This document shows positions 26,588 through 35,323 of a stretch of DNA of 64,000 bases, piece after piece. Made by a program: the position numbers and the translations under genes. The DNA is from Muribaculaceae bacterium (lineage in GTDB: Bacteria; Bacteroidota; Bacteroidia; Bacteroidales; Muribaculaceae), in the NCBI GenBank assembly GCA_029057985.1, contig JAIDYR010000004.1, positions 20,647 through 84,646 on the forward strand. Direction: 5' to 3'. Each line of letters begins with the position of its first letter. Within the stretch, counting starts at the first letter, position 1. The notes below the pieces were generated by a model. It had not been told where the DNA came from, did not search any database, and saw only the letters and a program-made list of their open reading frames with translations.

Positions 26588-28018
26588 ATGCTACTGACTC
26601 TCAACTGGCTCTCAATAATATTGCTGATAGTCTACGCTATAGTCGTAGTCAGTTGCATTGTGGTCGTGCTGTCGGAAAATCGCAATCCGATCCGCTCCCT
26701 TGCTTGGTTTATCGCTCTGGTAGCTCTCCCGGTCGTAGGTCTTATCTTCTATCTCTTCTTTGGCAGAAGCATGAAAGGGCATCACCTCATCAATCGCCAT
26801 AATAAGCGTAAGATCCTGCACAACTTTAACCGGAAATCCGCCGACTTCTCAACTCTCCGGATATCTGACGAAGAGAAGCAGCTCGTGCGTCTTGCCCACT
26901 CTCTTACTCATTCCCCATTGACGGTGAATAATGAAATGACCATCTTCACTACCGGCCATGATAAATTCAGGAGTCTCATCAATGATCTGGAAAACGCACA
27001 CGAATCAATCTATCTCCAATACTATATTTTCCTTGACGACGAACTCGGATGCCGTATCGCCGACTTGCTGATAAAGAAAGCCGGTGAAGGAGTGGCGGTC
27101 AATGTCATATATGATCACGTCGGGAGTTTCTCTGCTTCCAATTCTTTTTTTCGCCGTATGAAAGAAAGAGGAGTCGACACTCATCCTTTCTTCCGGGTGA
27201 CGTTTCCCCAACTCGCCAACAGAATCAACTGGAGAAATCACCGCAAACTCGTAATCATCGACAATCGAATAGGATATATCGGAGGCATGAATATCGCAGA
27301 CCGCTACGTCAAAGGGATGAAAGACGGCTCCGCCTGGCGTGACACTCACTTCCGACTCCGGGGCGATATAGTCCAATCCTTGATCTTCAGTTTCGCTGTT
27401 GACTGGTATTTCCTTAAGAATCCCGATTATTCACTAAATCTGAAGGGCGCTTCTACAGAAATATCCAATGATTGCGGAATGCAATTGATCACTGCAGGCC
27501 CCGTCGATCCCTGGAATAATCTGTCGCTCTGCTTCTTGAAAGCCATATCCATGGCCGGAAAATCAATATATATTCAGACACCCTACTTCCTTCCGACCGA
27601 TACTCTGCTCAATGCCCTCGAAGCTGCCGCTCTTGCCAATGTCGATGTGCGCATAATGATTCCGGCAAAAGGAGATTCAAAGCTTTTGCAATTAGCCACA
27701 TACAGCTACGTGACCCGATGCCTCAAGGCCGGAATAAAGGTCTACAGTTATACTCCCGGTATGCTCCACGCCAAGTCGATGACGGTAGATAATACTTTTG
27801 CGACAGCAGGATCCACTAACTTTGACTTCCGCTCATTTGAAAACAACTTCGAAGCCAACCTACTCATATATGACCGGGAAATCAATGCCCGATTTCGAGA
27901 TATATTCTTTGCGGATCTGAAGAAGTGCCGCAAACTTAAATATTCCGAATGGAAAGCACGTCCACTCCCACAACGAGCCCTCGAAAGCCTTGTACGCCTT
28001 TTCGCCCCCATCCTGTGA
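26588..28018 (+). CDS. cls: cardiolipin synthase, phospholipase D type
   Basis: Joins two phosphatidylglycerols, or related lipids, to cardiolipin at the inner membrane. 476 residues from the ATG at 26588. The frame continues upstream into the tandem repeats, but that part is non-coding by composition. Two N-terminal transmembrane helices (about residues 7-28 and 36-58) precede two HKD motifs: H218-K220-D225 (NHRKLVIIDN) and H394-K396-D401 (LHAKSMTVDN). GSTNFDFRS is the usual follow-on of the second motif. It probably depends on the promoter at 26217. Confidence 0.95.
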   Translation: MLLTLNWLSIILLIVYAIVVVSCIVVVLSENRNPIRSLAWFIALVALPVVGLIFYLFFGRSMKGHHLINRHNKRKILHNFNRKSADFSTLRISDEEKQLVRLAHSLTHSPLTVNNEMTIFTTGHDKFRSLINDLENAHESIYLQYYIFLDDELGCRIADLLIKKAGEGVAVNVIYDHVGSFSASNSFFRRMKERGVDTHPFFRVTFPQLANRINWRNHRKLVIIDNRIGYIGGMNIADRYVKGMKDGSAWRDTHFRLRGDIVQSLIFSFAVDWYFLKNPDYSLNLKGASTEISNDCGMQLITAGPVDPWNNLSLCFLKAISMAGKSIYIQTPYFLPTDTLLNALEAAALANVDVRIMIPAKGDSKLLQLATYSYVTRCLKAGIKVYSYTPGMLHAKSMTVDNTFATAGSTNFDFRSFENNFEANLLIYDREINARFRDIFFADLKKCRKLKYSEWKARPLPQRALESLVRLFAPIL

Positions 28019-28091
28019 CAATATCCGGGACACCCTGAGACTCCGAAATAAGTAGCCGTTCTATTTACCTTTACCCCCTTTATAAAAGTAA

Positions 28092-28117
28092 ACCACGCGA
28101 AACTATCTACGCGTGGT
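28092..28117 (+). terminator. probable terminator of cls
   Basis: An 8-bp stem accacgcg / cgcgtggt with a 10-base loop followed by an A/T-rich stretch without a strict T run. Confidence 0.6.
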
Positions 28118-28196
28118 AATAATATTTTATAATGTCAATTTTGAGCCGAAATTCATTCCTCCTTCCCCAAACTCCTCACTCGGCTTCCATACTTTA

Positions 28197-28574
28197 TTAT
28201 AATATATGCGGAATATCCGCTGCCGCCGGATTCACATTGGAGTATGGGGCATTGGAATCCAATGAATCCTGAAATTCCATATTCTTGACCTCCTTGGCCA
28301 ATACCTTCTTAATAGCCTCAACTGCCTCAGCATCCAGTTTGGGATAGCCGGCATATTTCTCAGCTCCTTCCTCACTGATATCATCTACACGCGGAGAAGT
28401 GAAGTAAGCGAAGGTCTCATCGGCAAATTGCTTACGTAAATATTCGTTTAATTCCGCTTCAATACGTGTCAACTTGGATTTTTCCCCGACTTCTGTGTCG
28501 CGAAGGATATATTTATCGGAATGTCCGAAACTTACAAGATACAATTTTTCAAGTGAATTATTCTGTGCGTTCAT
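28197..28574 (-). CDS. hypothetical cytoplasmic protein
   Basis: 125 residues, acidic, with no signal peptide or membrane segment. A mostly beta start (KLYLVSFGHSDKYILRD) is followed by a helical, charged middle (LTRIEAELNEYLRKQF and AEAVEAIKKVLAKEVKNM) and a flexible Asn/Pro-rich tail. I recognise no family. It is a single gene between a cls terminator and the promoter of the ABC operon. Codon use is like that of its neighbours, and the ORF has a proper ATG. Confidence 0.65.
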   Translation of the reverse strand: MNAQNNSLEKLYLVSFGHSDKYILRDTEVGEKSKLTRIEAELNEYLRKQFADETFAYFTSPRVDDISEEGAEKYAGYPKLDAEAVEAIKKVLAKEVKNMEFQDSLDSNAPYSNVNPAAADIPHIL

Positions 28575-28799
28575 AGTAGTATCATTTTTATAATTAATAT
28601 TCTATTGTGTGTTTTATCTGTCAATCTAACGCCTTCATTCCCCCTTTTGTTCACTTCTCGGTCGACGACACTATTCCTCTTATACAATTCCTTCTAATCG
28701 ATAAGAGCATCCCGACCTCGCATACCGGGATTACTAAAATACCAACACTCGAAATGTCAGCAATAAGGCCCCGGCCCACAAAAAAATAATTATTTTTTC

Positions 28800-28830
28800 T
28801 TTGCAGATTAGATTTTTTATATTACCTTTG
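28800..28830 (+). promoter_or_regulatory. promoter of the ABC transporter operon
   Basis: TTTG at 28800-28803, exactly 19 bases, then TACCTTTG at 28823-28830: a full match to the Bacteroidota consensus. The preceding 28575-28790 stretch holds nothing else recognisable apart from a weak hairpin near 28709. Confidence 0.88.
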
Positions 28831-28831
28831 C

Positions 28832-28855
28832 AGTGTATTAATTATCTAATACACT
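28832..28855 (+). promoter_or_regulatory. palindromic operator candidate
   Basis: AGTGTATTA (28832-28840) and TAATACACT (28847-28855) form a perfect 9-bp inverted repeat with a 6-base spacer. It sits 1 base after the -7 box, over the start of transcription. This is a typical place for repression, probably by the GntR-type regulator encoded in the same operon. Confidence 0.72.
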
Positions 28856-28893
28856 ATTTAGTTGATAATCTATAATCTAAATACAATTATATC

Positions 28894-29739
28894 ATGCAAT
28901 TAGCTTTGAATCATCTTTCCTTTCGCTATTCCCGAAGGAAACCGCCGGTGCTACACGACGTCAACGCCGTATTCGAACAGGGCGGTGTATGCGGGCTGCT
29001 CGGCCCTAATGGCGCCGGAAAGTCTACGCTCCTCTATCTTATGTCGGGACTTCTTATGCCTACTTCCGGCAATGTCACTTTCGACGGCACCTCTACCGCC
29101 CGGCGCAAACCGCAAATTCTGGCATCAATCTATCTTGTCCCGGAAGAACCCTCACTGCCCCGGATGTCGCTCGATCAGTTTATCAGACTCTATGCAGGAT
29201 TCTATCCCGATTTCTCTATGGAAATTATGAAGGATGCTCTTAAGGAGTTTGAAATGCCGGAAGTCAATCGACTTGATGCGCTCTCCATGGGACAGCGCAA
29301 GAAAGTCATCCTGAGTTTCGCACTCGCATGTCGCACACCCGTATTACTAATGGACGAACCGACCAACGGCCTCGACATCCCCGGCAAAGCCGCCTTCCGT
29401 CGACTCATCGCCCGATATGCCACCGACGACCGACTCATTCTTATCTCAACCCATCAGGTGCGCGATCTCGACAGAATACTCGACCATATTATCATTATGA
29501 ATTACAATCAATTTGTAATAAACGCATCTGTCGCCGATATTCAGCGGGCGCTCCACTTCAGCTATGGACTGCGGGAATTGCCGGAAGACGCCATCGCATC
29601 AATCCCTTCTCTCTATGGATTCGACACTATCTCCCCGGCTAAAGACGACATGGACGAGACGGAGATCAATCTCGAAGTCCTCTTCGATGCCGCCCTGAAA
29701 CATCCGGAAGTCATCAACAATCTCATCTCACGCCATTAA
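28894..29739 (+). CDS. ABC transporter ATP-binding protein
   Basis: 281 residues with a complete nucleotide-binding domain. Walker A is GPNGAGKST (about residues 38-46), the signature motif is the variant LSMGQRKK, and Walker B is VLLMDEPTNGLD, followed by the switch histidine in LISTHQ. It couples with the membrane protein encoded next. ABC pairs under YtrA-type GntR control are often drug, bacitracin or cell-wall stress efflux systems, but the substrate here is unknown. First gene of a four-gene operon. Confidence 0.93.
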   Translation: MQLALNHLSFRYSRRKPPVLHDVNAVFEQGGVCGLLGPNGAGKSTLLYLMSGLLMPTSGNVTFDGTSTARRKPQILASIYLVPEEPSLPRMSLDQFIRLYAGFYPDFSMEIMKDALKEFEMPEVNRLDALSMGQRKKVILSFALACRTPVLLMDEPTNGLDIPGKAAFRRLIARYATDDRLILISTHQVRDLDRILDHIIIMNYNQFVINASVADIQRALHFSYGLRELPEDAIASIPSLYGFDTISPAKDDMDETEINLEVLFDAALKHPEVINNLISRH

Positions 29740-29771
29740 TCTTACATAATCCAACATGCCTTCGCCAGCAA

Positions 29772-30626
29772 ATGTTGAATAACCCTACAATCCTCCACGT
29801 TATGAAATATCCCAAACTATTTCTGGCCACTAACGCCCGAAAACTCCTTATGATGCTGGGCATCACTTATATATTAACTACTCTTTTACTCATATTCAAC
29901 CTATACGCGACAGAGCGCTATTTCTACGAACAGCAAAATCCCGGACCTGACCCGATCAATGCCACACGCGACCTTCTTTGGAGCAGCGAATGCGACATAA
30001 TGACCTTTATCGCTTTTGTAGTCATCATTATTTCCGGGTCGATGATGTTCGGCGCATTGTCCGACAGGCGTTCGCGACTTAACACTTTGGAAGTCCCGGC
30101 TTCGCATACGGTGAAGTTCTTCACATGGTTTGCCGTCTATCTTCCGGTCGCAATTATAGCAATGTGGATAAGTTTCTATGCCGCGCAGATCACACGAGTC
30201 TGCTGGACCCAACTCTTCACTGACTTCGGCAGCTACGCCCACATCATCCCATTCCATAGGGTGATGCTTCTGGAAGGAGGCTTTGTGCTTGAACCTTCCG
30301 ACATTTATGATGCAATGACTACGTATGGCGCGATGATTTTCATCAATTCAGTATTTGCACTTGGCAGCGTGATATTCCCCCGGCTATCATTCCTTAAAAC
30401 GGCAATATCGTGCTCAATAATTTCTACGATGATCGGAGTAGCGGCTCTGCTCGGACATCTTGTCTTCTTCGGATTGCACGCAAATACCGATCCCCGCTTC
30501 GCTATCTTCGATACATTCCCGCAGCGGGAATATATTATTACGGCTGTTATGCTCTTCGGTGCCCTATGCTGCTATCTTCTCAGCTACTACCGCTTCAAGC
30601 AGACCGAAATAATCAATAGATGGTAA
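29772..30626 (+). CDS. ABC transporter membrane subunit (putative)
   Basis: 284 residues with about six hydrophobic helices: ARKLLMMLGITYILTTLLLIF, IMTFIAFVVIIISGSMMFGAL, WFAVYLPVAIIAMWISF, and three in the second half. It has the ABC-2-like layout of permeases that pair with the ATPase just upstream. No transporter motif stands out, so the call rests on topology and context. The start may be 29772 or the ATG ten codons later (MKYPKLFLA). The gap to the ATPase gene is 32 bases. Confidence 0.75.
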   Translation: MLNNPTILHVMKYPKLFLATNARKLLMMLGITYILTTLLLIFNLYATERYFYEQQNPGPDPINATRDLLWSSECDIMTFIAFVVIIISGSMMFGALSDRRSRLNTLEVPASHTVKFFTWFAVYLPVAIIAMWISFYAAQITRVCWTQLFTDFGSYAHIIPFHRVMLLEGGFVLEPSDIYDAMTTYGAMIFINSVFALGSVIFPRLSFLKTAISCSIISTMIGVAALLGHLVFFGLHANTDPRFAIFDTFPQREYIITAVMLFGALCCYLLSYYRFKQTEIINRW

Positions 30627-30688
30627 ATCCCATAACTGAATAACCCGGCCCATAGCGCCGACATAACCAAATAACTACTAAGTTAAAT

Positions 30689-31054
30689 ATGTTTAACGAA
30701 AACGGCAAAGCAATATATCTTCAGATCGTAGATTTTATATGTGAGGAGATTCTCGCCGGTAAACTTTCAGCCGGCGAGCGACTGCCTTCTGTCCGCGAAT
30801 ATGCTGCCAGGATGCAAGTCAACCCCAACACTATGATGCGATCCTACGAATATCTGGCGTCACGCGATATAATCTTCAACTCGCGCGGTATCGGATATTT
30901 CCTCGGTGAAAAAGCGCGCGATATCGTAAGCCGGATGAAGCGCGACGAACTGCTTGGAAAGGAGATCAACGATATCTTCCGGCGACTTAATCTCCTCGAC
31001 GTCTCCCCGGAACTCCTCAAAGAGTACTACGAAAAATATCTCGAATCACTTTAA
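30689..31054 (+). CDS. GntR-family regulator, YtrA subfamily
   Basis: 121 residues. An N-terminal winged helix (AIYLQIVDFICEEILAGKLSAG, then ERLPSVREYAARMQVNPNTMMRSYEYL) is followed by a short helical tail without an effector-binding domain, which is the YtrA type. Such repressors control an adjacent ABC operon and their own gene. The palindrome at 28832-28855 is the natural candidate target. It follows the permease gene by 62 bases. Confidence 0.9.
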   Translation: MFNENGKAIYLQIVDFICEEILAGKLSAGERLPSVREYAARMQVNPNTMMRSYEYLASRDIIFNSRGIGYFLGEKARDIVSRMKRDELLGKEINDIFRRLNLLDVSPELLKEYYEKYLESL

Positions 31055-31079
31055 CACCCCTCCCCTCAGAATAACAGAC

Positions 31080-31661
31080 ATGAAAAAATCATCAATAATC
31101 CTCATAGCGGGCATCGGAACTCTGATAATTCTCGCCTTCATCGCTCCTTTCATCCTGATGAAGAATGATCCCCAATCCAAGCGGGAATTCACTCTCAATC
31201 GCTCGGGAGAGTCAGTGGAAATCCCTCTTAAAGGGAGCTTCTCAGCGATCCGCACCGGCATCAACGACAATCATTTTAACCTCGAACAGGCTGACTATAC
31301 CCGAGAACTCTCATTGGAGATCATAGAATCCGACACTATTACTACCCCGCGCATCATAATCGACAAATCCTGGGCTTCAAACGTCACTATTGAAGTGGAG
31401 GAGGAGACTCTTTACATCGACGTCGATATGAAATCGTACAAACCCGCATCCAACAATTATTCCTATATCTTCATCCCGAACGACAACTTACAGGTAGCGT
31501 GTCTTCTGCTCCCGAAGTCCTACGGTCTGAAGACACTCAAATCGGATCGATTCGATGTAAATCTAAAGGATTTCACAGACCTATCGATCGAAGTTCCACG
31601 ATTCACCGACTTCACCCTATCCAACTGTCAGGTAAAATCCCTTACCGTCATCTCGCAATAA
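31080..31661 (+). CDS. membrane-anchored protein of the ABC operon, GIN/DUF2807-like
   Basis: 193 residues from the ATG at 31080, 25 bases after the regulator gene. An N-terminal helix (SIILIAGIGTLIILAFIAPFIL) anchors it, and the rest is beta-rich with alternating short strands, reminiscent of the GIN (DUF2807) beta-helix domain found in similar operons. It ends rather abruptly after CQVKSLTVISQ, so a few turns of the helix may be lost. Function unknown; it could sense or bind something at the outer face of the membrane. Confidence 0.6.
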   Translation: MKKSSIILIAGIGTLIILAFIAPFILMKNDPQSKREFTLNRSGESVEIPLKGSFSAIRTGINDNHFNLEQADYTRELSLEIIESDTITTPRIIIDKSWASNVTIEVEEETLYIDVDMKSYKPASNNYSYIFIPNDNLQVACLLLPKSYGLKTLKSDRFDVNLKDFTDLSIEVPRFTDFTLSNCQVKSLTVISQ

Positions 31662-31971
31662 CCATATCCTCTCAACCCCATCTACTCTTCCCCTCTCCTC
31701 CTCTTCTCCTCTTTCTCCTTCTCTCATTCTCACCTTCACAACCCAAGGCTAATCATCCGACCCACATCAACATCCCGACTTAGGATACCGATGCGGGTCT
31801 TATAAAATCCTGAAGTCACTAATAGCTCTAATAGGTCAGCCCAAAAAGTAAAGAGGAATACCCTATCCTCTCATGCCATTGGTATCATCGCGAAGTTGAC
31901 CGATCATACCCTATTTTTCCAATCATAAAAGATATCCCCACACTATTCTTACTTCCCTTATTTACAAAAAA

Positions 31972-32033
31972 TCCCTCATTGAGGGACAAAAATCGGCAAA
32001 AACATCCCTCAATGAGGGATGTTTCGCCGATTC
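31972..32033. terminator. two CCCTCA-TGAGGG hairpins in the convergent gap
   Basis: TCCCTCATTGAGGGA (31972-31986) is followed on the minus strand by a T run and can terminate the operon at 32146-37492. TCCCTCAATGAGGGA (32005-32019) lies within a longer hairpin (aatcggc...gccgatt, 31992-32033). The rest of 31662-32145 is non-coding; a further inverted repeat atttagag / ctctaaat lies at 32039-32097. Confidence 0.7.
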
Positions 32034-32145
32034 CTATAATTTAGAGATAATTTTGAGACTGTAGAATAAAACCCGTTTTAGTCAACTACCTCTAAATAAT
32101 CTCGATTTAGCCAATTAAATTCGTATCTATCCGTCGGGATCTGCT

Positions 32146-33492
32146 CTAATGCAATACTTTACGCACCCTATTGCCTTGCCTGCATATTGTCAGTCCTCGA
32201 CCGGGAGAGTCCAGACGTACGCCATCAATTGAATAGTATTCAATATTTTCCTCGACAGCTGCATTTTCTATTTTTCTTATGCCTGAAGAAAATCTTTGAT
32301 AGTCAGAAAATTCTACATCTCCTCGCTTTTTGTATCCCTCTGATTCTTCCCAACTGGTATAAAAAGATACTTCACAAGTCAAAGGATACCCCTCAATATC
32401 ATCATAAGCAACTCTGTTTAGACTATCATTCCATATTTCTGCAAATCCCCCGTCTGGATCTGCAATTCCATCAACAACTTCTATATTAATGCCAAACTTA
32501 TCTATTAATTTATACCCGCCATATAGGTTTGCATTTACGTAGTTTTGTTTGGAAGTGGTGAAGTAACTTCCTAAATCGTCAAGATATTTAATAGTATATT
32601 TTTCACCACTAAGTGTTAATTCCACATTTCTATCATTATAATTCGCAAATGCCCATCTTTCTCCATAATAATCATCCGTCACCTTAAAACTCTTCACTCT
32701 GTTTCTGCTGTCGGGCTGATAAATGGAGGAACGGATATCACCATAATTGAAATCTATTATCTGGCCGTCTGTCTCATACCATTCGATATTATCAAATCTA
32801 TATCTTAATGATAAGTCTGTTTCCCCATACGACGAAGGAGCATATTCATCAATGGCAATAGCAACCCCATTTTCATATTTGATAATCAGCTGATAGCACT
32901 TTGCGAAAGAACCGTCAAAAGTTGTTTCAAAATGACTATAACTTGTGATATTCCCATCATAATCCCTATCTATTTCTAATTTATCAGTTACGTATTCTTC
33001 TCCTGTCATCAAATTCTTTACAGAGTTTTTCACTACTAAATCTTTGAGAATATCATCATACTCTTTGAACGAAATTAATCCAGGGATAAATTCACCATTC
33101 TCACTCAAGATGAATTGATTGGCTTTTTCGACTCTTCCTAATTCATCATATTCATATACTACTTTACTAACAGTCTTACTATACGCTGACTCGATAATAT
33201 ATTCTTTTATCCAGCCTTCGGATGTATATTTATAAGTATCGGTTGATTCCAATATTTTCTCACCATTTACTCCGCATCCATAGGTCACGACTTTGCCGGG
33301 TTGCCACTCACCGTTGAAATACGAATTTCCGTATCCACTCAATGTATTTATTCCGACTCCAACTCTACGCGGGATTGCGGCTTTGATTTCATGCCCTCCA
33401 AGCCTCTTCTCATTAGCATATCCCGATCCCGAAATCAGACTCAGCATCAGAATTCCGATCAGAGCTACGTATTTCATTACTTTTTCCTTCAT
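32146..33492 (-). CDS. secreted protein with YD-like text and sorting-type tail
   Basis: 448 residues; the ATG five codons further (33477, MKYVALIGIL) is equally good and gives a cleaner signal peptide ending GYA. The body has many YxYDxxGR-like segments (YEYDELGRVEKA, IDRDYDGNITSY), as in DUF3836/DUF4595-type Bacteroidales proteins. The end (IEYYSIDGVRLDSP through ICRQGNRVRKVLH) resembles the type IX C-terminal tail. Last gene of a four-gene operon, 4 bases after the previous gene. Function unknown. Confidence 0.7.
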   Translation of the reverse strand: MKEKVMKYVALIGILMLSLISGSGYANEKRLGGHEIKAAIPRRVGVGINTLSGYGNSYFNGEWQPGKVVTYGCGVNGEKILESTDTYKYTSEGWIKEYIIESAYSKTVSKVVYEYDELGRVEKANQFILSENGEFIPGLISFKEYDDILKDLVVKNSVKNLMTGEEYVTDKLEIDRDYDGNITSYSHFETTFDGSFAKCYQLIIKYENGVAIAIDEYAPSSYGETDLSLRYRFDNIEWYETDGQIIDFNYGDIRSSIYQPDSRNRVKSFKVTDDYYGERWAFANYNDRNVELTLSGEKYTIKYLDDLGSYFTTSKQNYVNANLYGGYKLIDKFGINIEVVDGIADPDGGFAEIWNDSLNRVAYDDIEGYPLTCEVSFYTSWEESEGYKKRGDVEFSDYQRFSSGIRKIENAAVEENIEYYSIDGVRLDSPGRGLTICRQGNRVRKVLH

Positions 33493-33496
33493 TTCT

Positions 33497-34375
33497 TTAT
33501 TTTCTTTTATTTATCTTTTTATACTTATCCTTTTTCATTTTAAGCATCTCACGAGCGATGGACGATTTCAGATGATAGACAGGTTCGCATACCATTATTT
33601 TAAGTTTCTCATTATTAATATTTTCATCAGAGAAAACGGAAAGAGCTATTGATGCATCACGAAGATTGTAAGCGTTTGCATATAAATGTCCATCAAAGTA
33701 ATCACTCTCTATTAAGGCATAACGTTCATCTATGTATTCTTGAGCATTATAGTTATAATACAATTCATCTGTGACATATATTGACGAGCCATTAAGTCCG
33801 CCGTCTTTAAAGGAAAAACCATACCAGGGAAATTGTTCCTCCGGAAGCGTATATAGCAGTTGTTGATTTTCATCTACCATTATATCTAAATGTGGAGGCA
33901 TCTCAGCTTTAATTTGAGATCTTGAGGCACCCCATGTGATGATTGTATCGAAATTTTTATTCTTTGGTGTCACGGTCACCTTGCAGGTTGCTGTCTTCTC
34001 TCCCTTCCTAAGAATGATCGTAGTAACGCCAACATGATTTGCAGTAACTTTACCATTATTATCCACACTTGCCACGAAAGGATTCATGGATTCCCATTCG
34101 ACGTTTTTCTCTTCCGTCTGGAGTTGAAACTCATTCTTATACTTCATGGATAAAGATGTCATATTCAGGGTCAACTGAAAGTTCCCATTTTCATCTTCCT
34201 CATCCGGATCTTCAACCCCTGGTTCCTGACTTCCTGGGTTCTGACCGGTATCTTGGTCATGCCATGGCTTATCCTTATCGGGTTCTGCCTCTGGTTCGTC
34301 TCCACAAGATGTGACCATCATTCCTGCCATAAGAAAGACAGACAGGAGAAGAAATGCTTTAATCATTTCTTTCAT
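33497..34375 (-). CDS. lipoprotein with Big_2-type Ig-like domain
   Basis: 292 residues. The signal peptide ends with lipobox VTSC, Cys24. An acidic Pro/Gly linker (residues 28-62) leads to a Big_2 domain at about residues 66-136 (ASVDNNGKVTANHVGVTTIILRKG). The remaining 150 residues are not recognised and end in a Lys-rich tail. It is probably exposed on the outer surface, since acidic residues after the lipid Cys are typical of surface export in Bacteroidota. Second to last gene in the operon. Confidence 0.78.
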   Translation of the reverse strand: MKEMIKAFLLLSVFLMAGMMVTSCGDEPEAEPDKDKPWHDQDTGQNPGSQEPGVEDPDEEDENGNFQLTLNMTSLSMKYKNEFQLQTEEKNVEWESMNPFVASVDNNGKVTANHVGVTTIILRKGEKTATCKVTVTPKNKNFDTIITWGASRSQIKAEMPPHLDIMVDENQQLLYTLPEEQFPWYGFSFKDGGLNGSSIYVTDELYYNYNAQEYIDERYALIESDYFDGHLYANAYNLRDASIALSVFSDENINNEKLKIMVCEPVYHLKSSIAREMLKMKKDKYKKINKRK

Positions 34376-34407
34376 ATTCTAAATTCTTATTTTGTTATGT
34401 TATTCTA

Positions 34408-35316
34408 TTATTTTACAATAGCTCGCCTGCCCATTCTCTTCCAAGGTTTAAACTTCAATCTAAGTAAATCAGCTGATCCGTCTGCACGCGTAATCGTTGA
34501 ATATCCATAGTTAGTGGTCGATCCGTTGAATTTCTCACTCTTTATCGTTCCATTATAATTCAACGTAAAGGAGAAGGGCCTGCTGAACTCATAGTCATCT
34601 TCATCATCTTCATATAAGTTTATGACCATTTCGTCTGGAAGATATACCGGACCATTTCCAAATAGTCCAACTGCAAACAGAACATCACAGAAATCTTCAA
34701 AATTGTATAAGAATCCGAGAGGGAACTGACGAAACCGATTTTCCTCAATTCCATACTCAATCTCTATATCAGAAGAAAAACCATATTCCTGTCCATCATT
34801 AACCTCAACCCCCTTATATGCTATATGTCTTAAATTGCCATTTCTCCATATAAAATTCTGCTCCGTTTTAAGCGATATGGTTTCCACATGATCTTTATTA
34901 TGGTATTGTATTCTGCCTGAAATATCTTCAGTCATCTTGGTCAGACAATTATCCTTATCGTAAGAAAAGGTATATTTCCCGGTATCTCTCGATTGATATG
35001 AATCTGAATCGTCTATGACTGAAAATGACATTTCAGAGATAAGACCTTTTGAGAATTTAAGATTGTATTCGATTCCATCGAAATACATCTTGTTTTTGTC
35101 ATAATCTATAGTTACCTCTTCACCCTCATAATCCTTAAATTTATAAGGTCTGCCATTTTCATCGTAACGGATCTTACACTCTCCTACCGATGTCACTCTT
35201 CGTCCGTCCATGTCGGAGACTCCGACATCGGGCATATCATCTTTACTGCAAGCACTCACTTGAACAAGGACCATGATGCTAAACATCATAATCCAAAAAG
35301 TTTGGAATCTTTTCAT
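34408..35316 (-). CDS. DUF4595-like lipoprotein
   Basis: 302 residues with signal peptide and lipobox VSAC (Cys23), followed by an acidic SKDDMPD stretch as for surface-exposed lipoproteins. Repeated strands with tyrosines and KxxY turns (CKIRYDENGRPYKFKDYEG, YTFSYDKDNCLTKM) resemble DUF4595 proteins. Function unknown. It starts 7 bases after the BspA-like gene, so it is in the same transcript. Confidence 0.72.
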   Translation of the reverse strand: MKRFQTFWIMMFSIMVLVQVSACSKDDMPDVGVSDMDGRRVTSVGECKIRYDENGRPYKFKDYEGEEVTIDYDKNKMYFDGIEYNLKFSKGLISEMSFSVIDDSDSYQSRDTGKYTFSYDKDNCLTKMTEDISGRIQYHNKDHVETISLKTEQNFIWRNGNLRHIAYKGVEVNDGQEYGFSSDIEIEYGIEENRFRQFPLGFLYNFEDFCDVLFAVGLFGNGPVYLPDEMVINLYEDDEDDYEFSRPFSFTLNYNGTIKSEKFNGSTTNYGYSTITRADGSADLLRLKFKPWKRMGRRAIVK

Positions 35317-35323
35317 GATATTA

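Noticed and set aside
28607..28789. 60-codon plus-strand ORF ahead of the ABC operon
   Set aside because: Low-complexity, no family, and it ends just before the promoter; no sign of selection visible.
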